From Branchiostoma floridae (lineage: Eukaryota > Chordata > Leptocardii > Amphioxiformes > Branchiostomatidae), in contig NC_049990.1 of NCBI RefSeq assembly GCF_000003815.2, positions 119,475-160,133 on the forward strand: a stretch of 40,659 bases of DNA. Direction: 5' to 3'. Made by a program: the position numbers and the translations under genes. The notes beneath the pieces were generated by a model. That model was not told the DNA's origin. It did no database searches and saw only the letters and a program-made list of their open reading frames with translations. Positions 40,407 to 40,659 of this stretch are shown in pieces; position 1 is the stretch's first letter, and every line of letters begins with the position of its first letter.

Positions 40407-40659
40407 GTACGTACGTAGTCACACACACGCGCACGCACACACACGCGCACGCACACACACACACACGGACCTGCACTCGCCGGTGCACAGTCTCAGCCAC
40501 AACCGGCTGGACACACTGGGACCCGGGGTGTTCGCTGGACATATGCAGGTACGCATGTACACACACGCACACACACACACGCATGCACGCACACACGCAC
40601 GTGCACACTCACTCACACATACATACACACACCCATACACACGGGACCTGCACTCGCCG
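40407..40659 (+). repeat. ~165-175 bp donor-side repeat of the LRR exon with CA microsatellite
   Basis: The last ~80 bases of the exon plus its donor reappear at 40469-40550 (GACCTGCACTCGCCGGTG ... ATATGCAG|GTACGC), and a third copy begins at about 40643. Intervening DNA is (CA)n/(CGCA)n. No AG acceptor precedes the copies, so they are not extra exons. The second copy keeps an open LRR frame (SLSHNRLDTLGPGVFAGHMQ) with about a dozen substitutions. Confidence 0.85.

Overview
The window reads as animal nuclear DNA: split genes with GT-AG introns, four runs of N (assembly gaps), many minisatellites, a tRNA-like SINE and short inverted-repeat elements. The density of minisatellites, several of them built from exon/intron boundaries, together with the SINE style, suggests a cephalochordate (amphioxus, Branchiostoma). 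That assignment is inference; no species-diagnostic gene was tested.

Layout. (1) 1-6.2 kb: 3' part of a minus-strand gene encoding an IQ-motif protein I cannot name. Its coding exons lie at 6172-6020, 4570-4532 and 4048-3938, perhaps with a further one near 939-1000, separated by dense tandem arrays. (2) 6.5-9.3 kb: one giant 39/33/30-bp array of about 2.8 kb with a higher-order period. (3) 9.5-10.3 kb: a CpG-rich block, the probable promoter and noncoding first exon of the IQ gene. (4) 11.8-26.9 kb: the 3' part of a minus-strand Dbl-family RhoGEF (MCF2/MCF2L-like). Ten exons chain in consistent phase and encode a complete DH domain, a complete PH domain and an acidic tail; two further exons near 12 kb may finish the gene. 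The Sec14/spectrin part expected at the N terminus of this family was not found. (5) 27-39.7 kb: no convincing exon on either strand; small arrays, a SINE, a palindromic element and a gap. (6) 39.7 kb to the end: first coding exon of a plus-strand secreted or membrane leucine-rich-repeat protein, running off the window.

Main discovery. At about ten splice junctions in three genes, the tandem repeat next to the exon contains the junction itself: a piece of exon plus the donor (or acceptor) is copied from 2 to 30 times. The most striking case is the first DH exon. A 36-bp unit repeats with 30 successive identical donor sites and stays in frame throughout, so use of a more distal donor would add multiples of 12 residues to the first DH helix. 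At other junctions the copies lead straight to stop codons, and some arrays sit on the acceptor side. From memory, junction-containing minisatellites ('mirages') were described at the amphioxus Adh locus. If so the class is known, but this concentration in one gene, the acceptor-side arrays and the frame-preserving DH array look new to me.

The genes do not form an operon or obvious pathway. The RhoGEF (Rho/Cdc42 activation at membranes), the IQ protein (likely calmodulin binding) and the LRR protein (extracellular) are simply neighbours.
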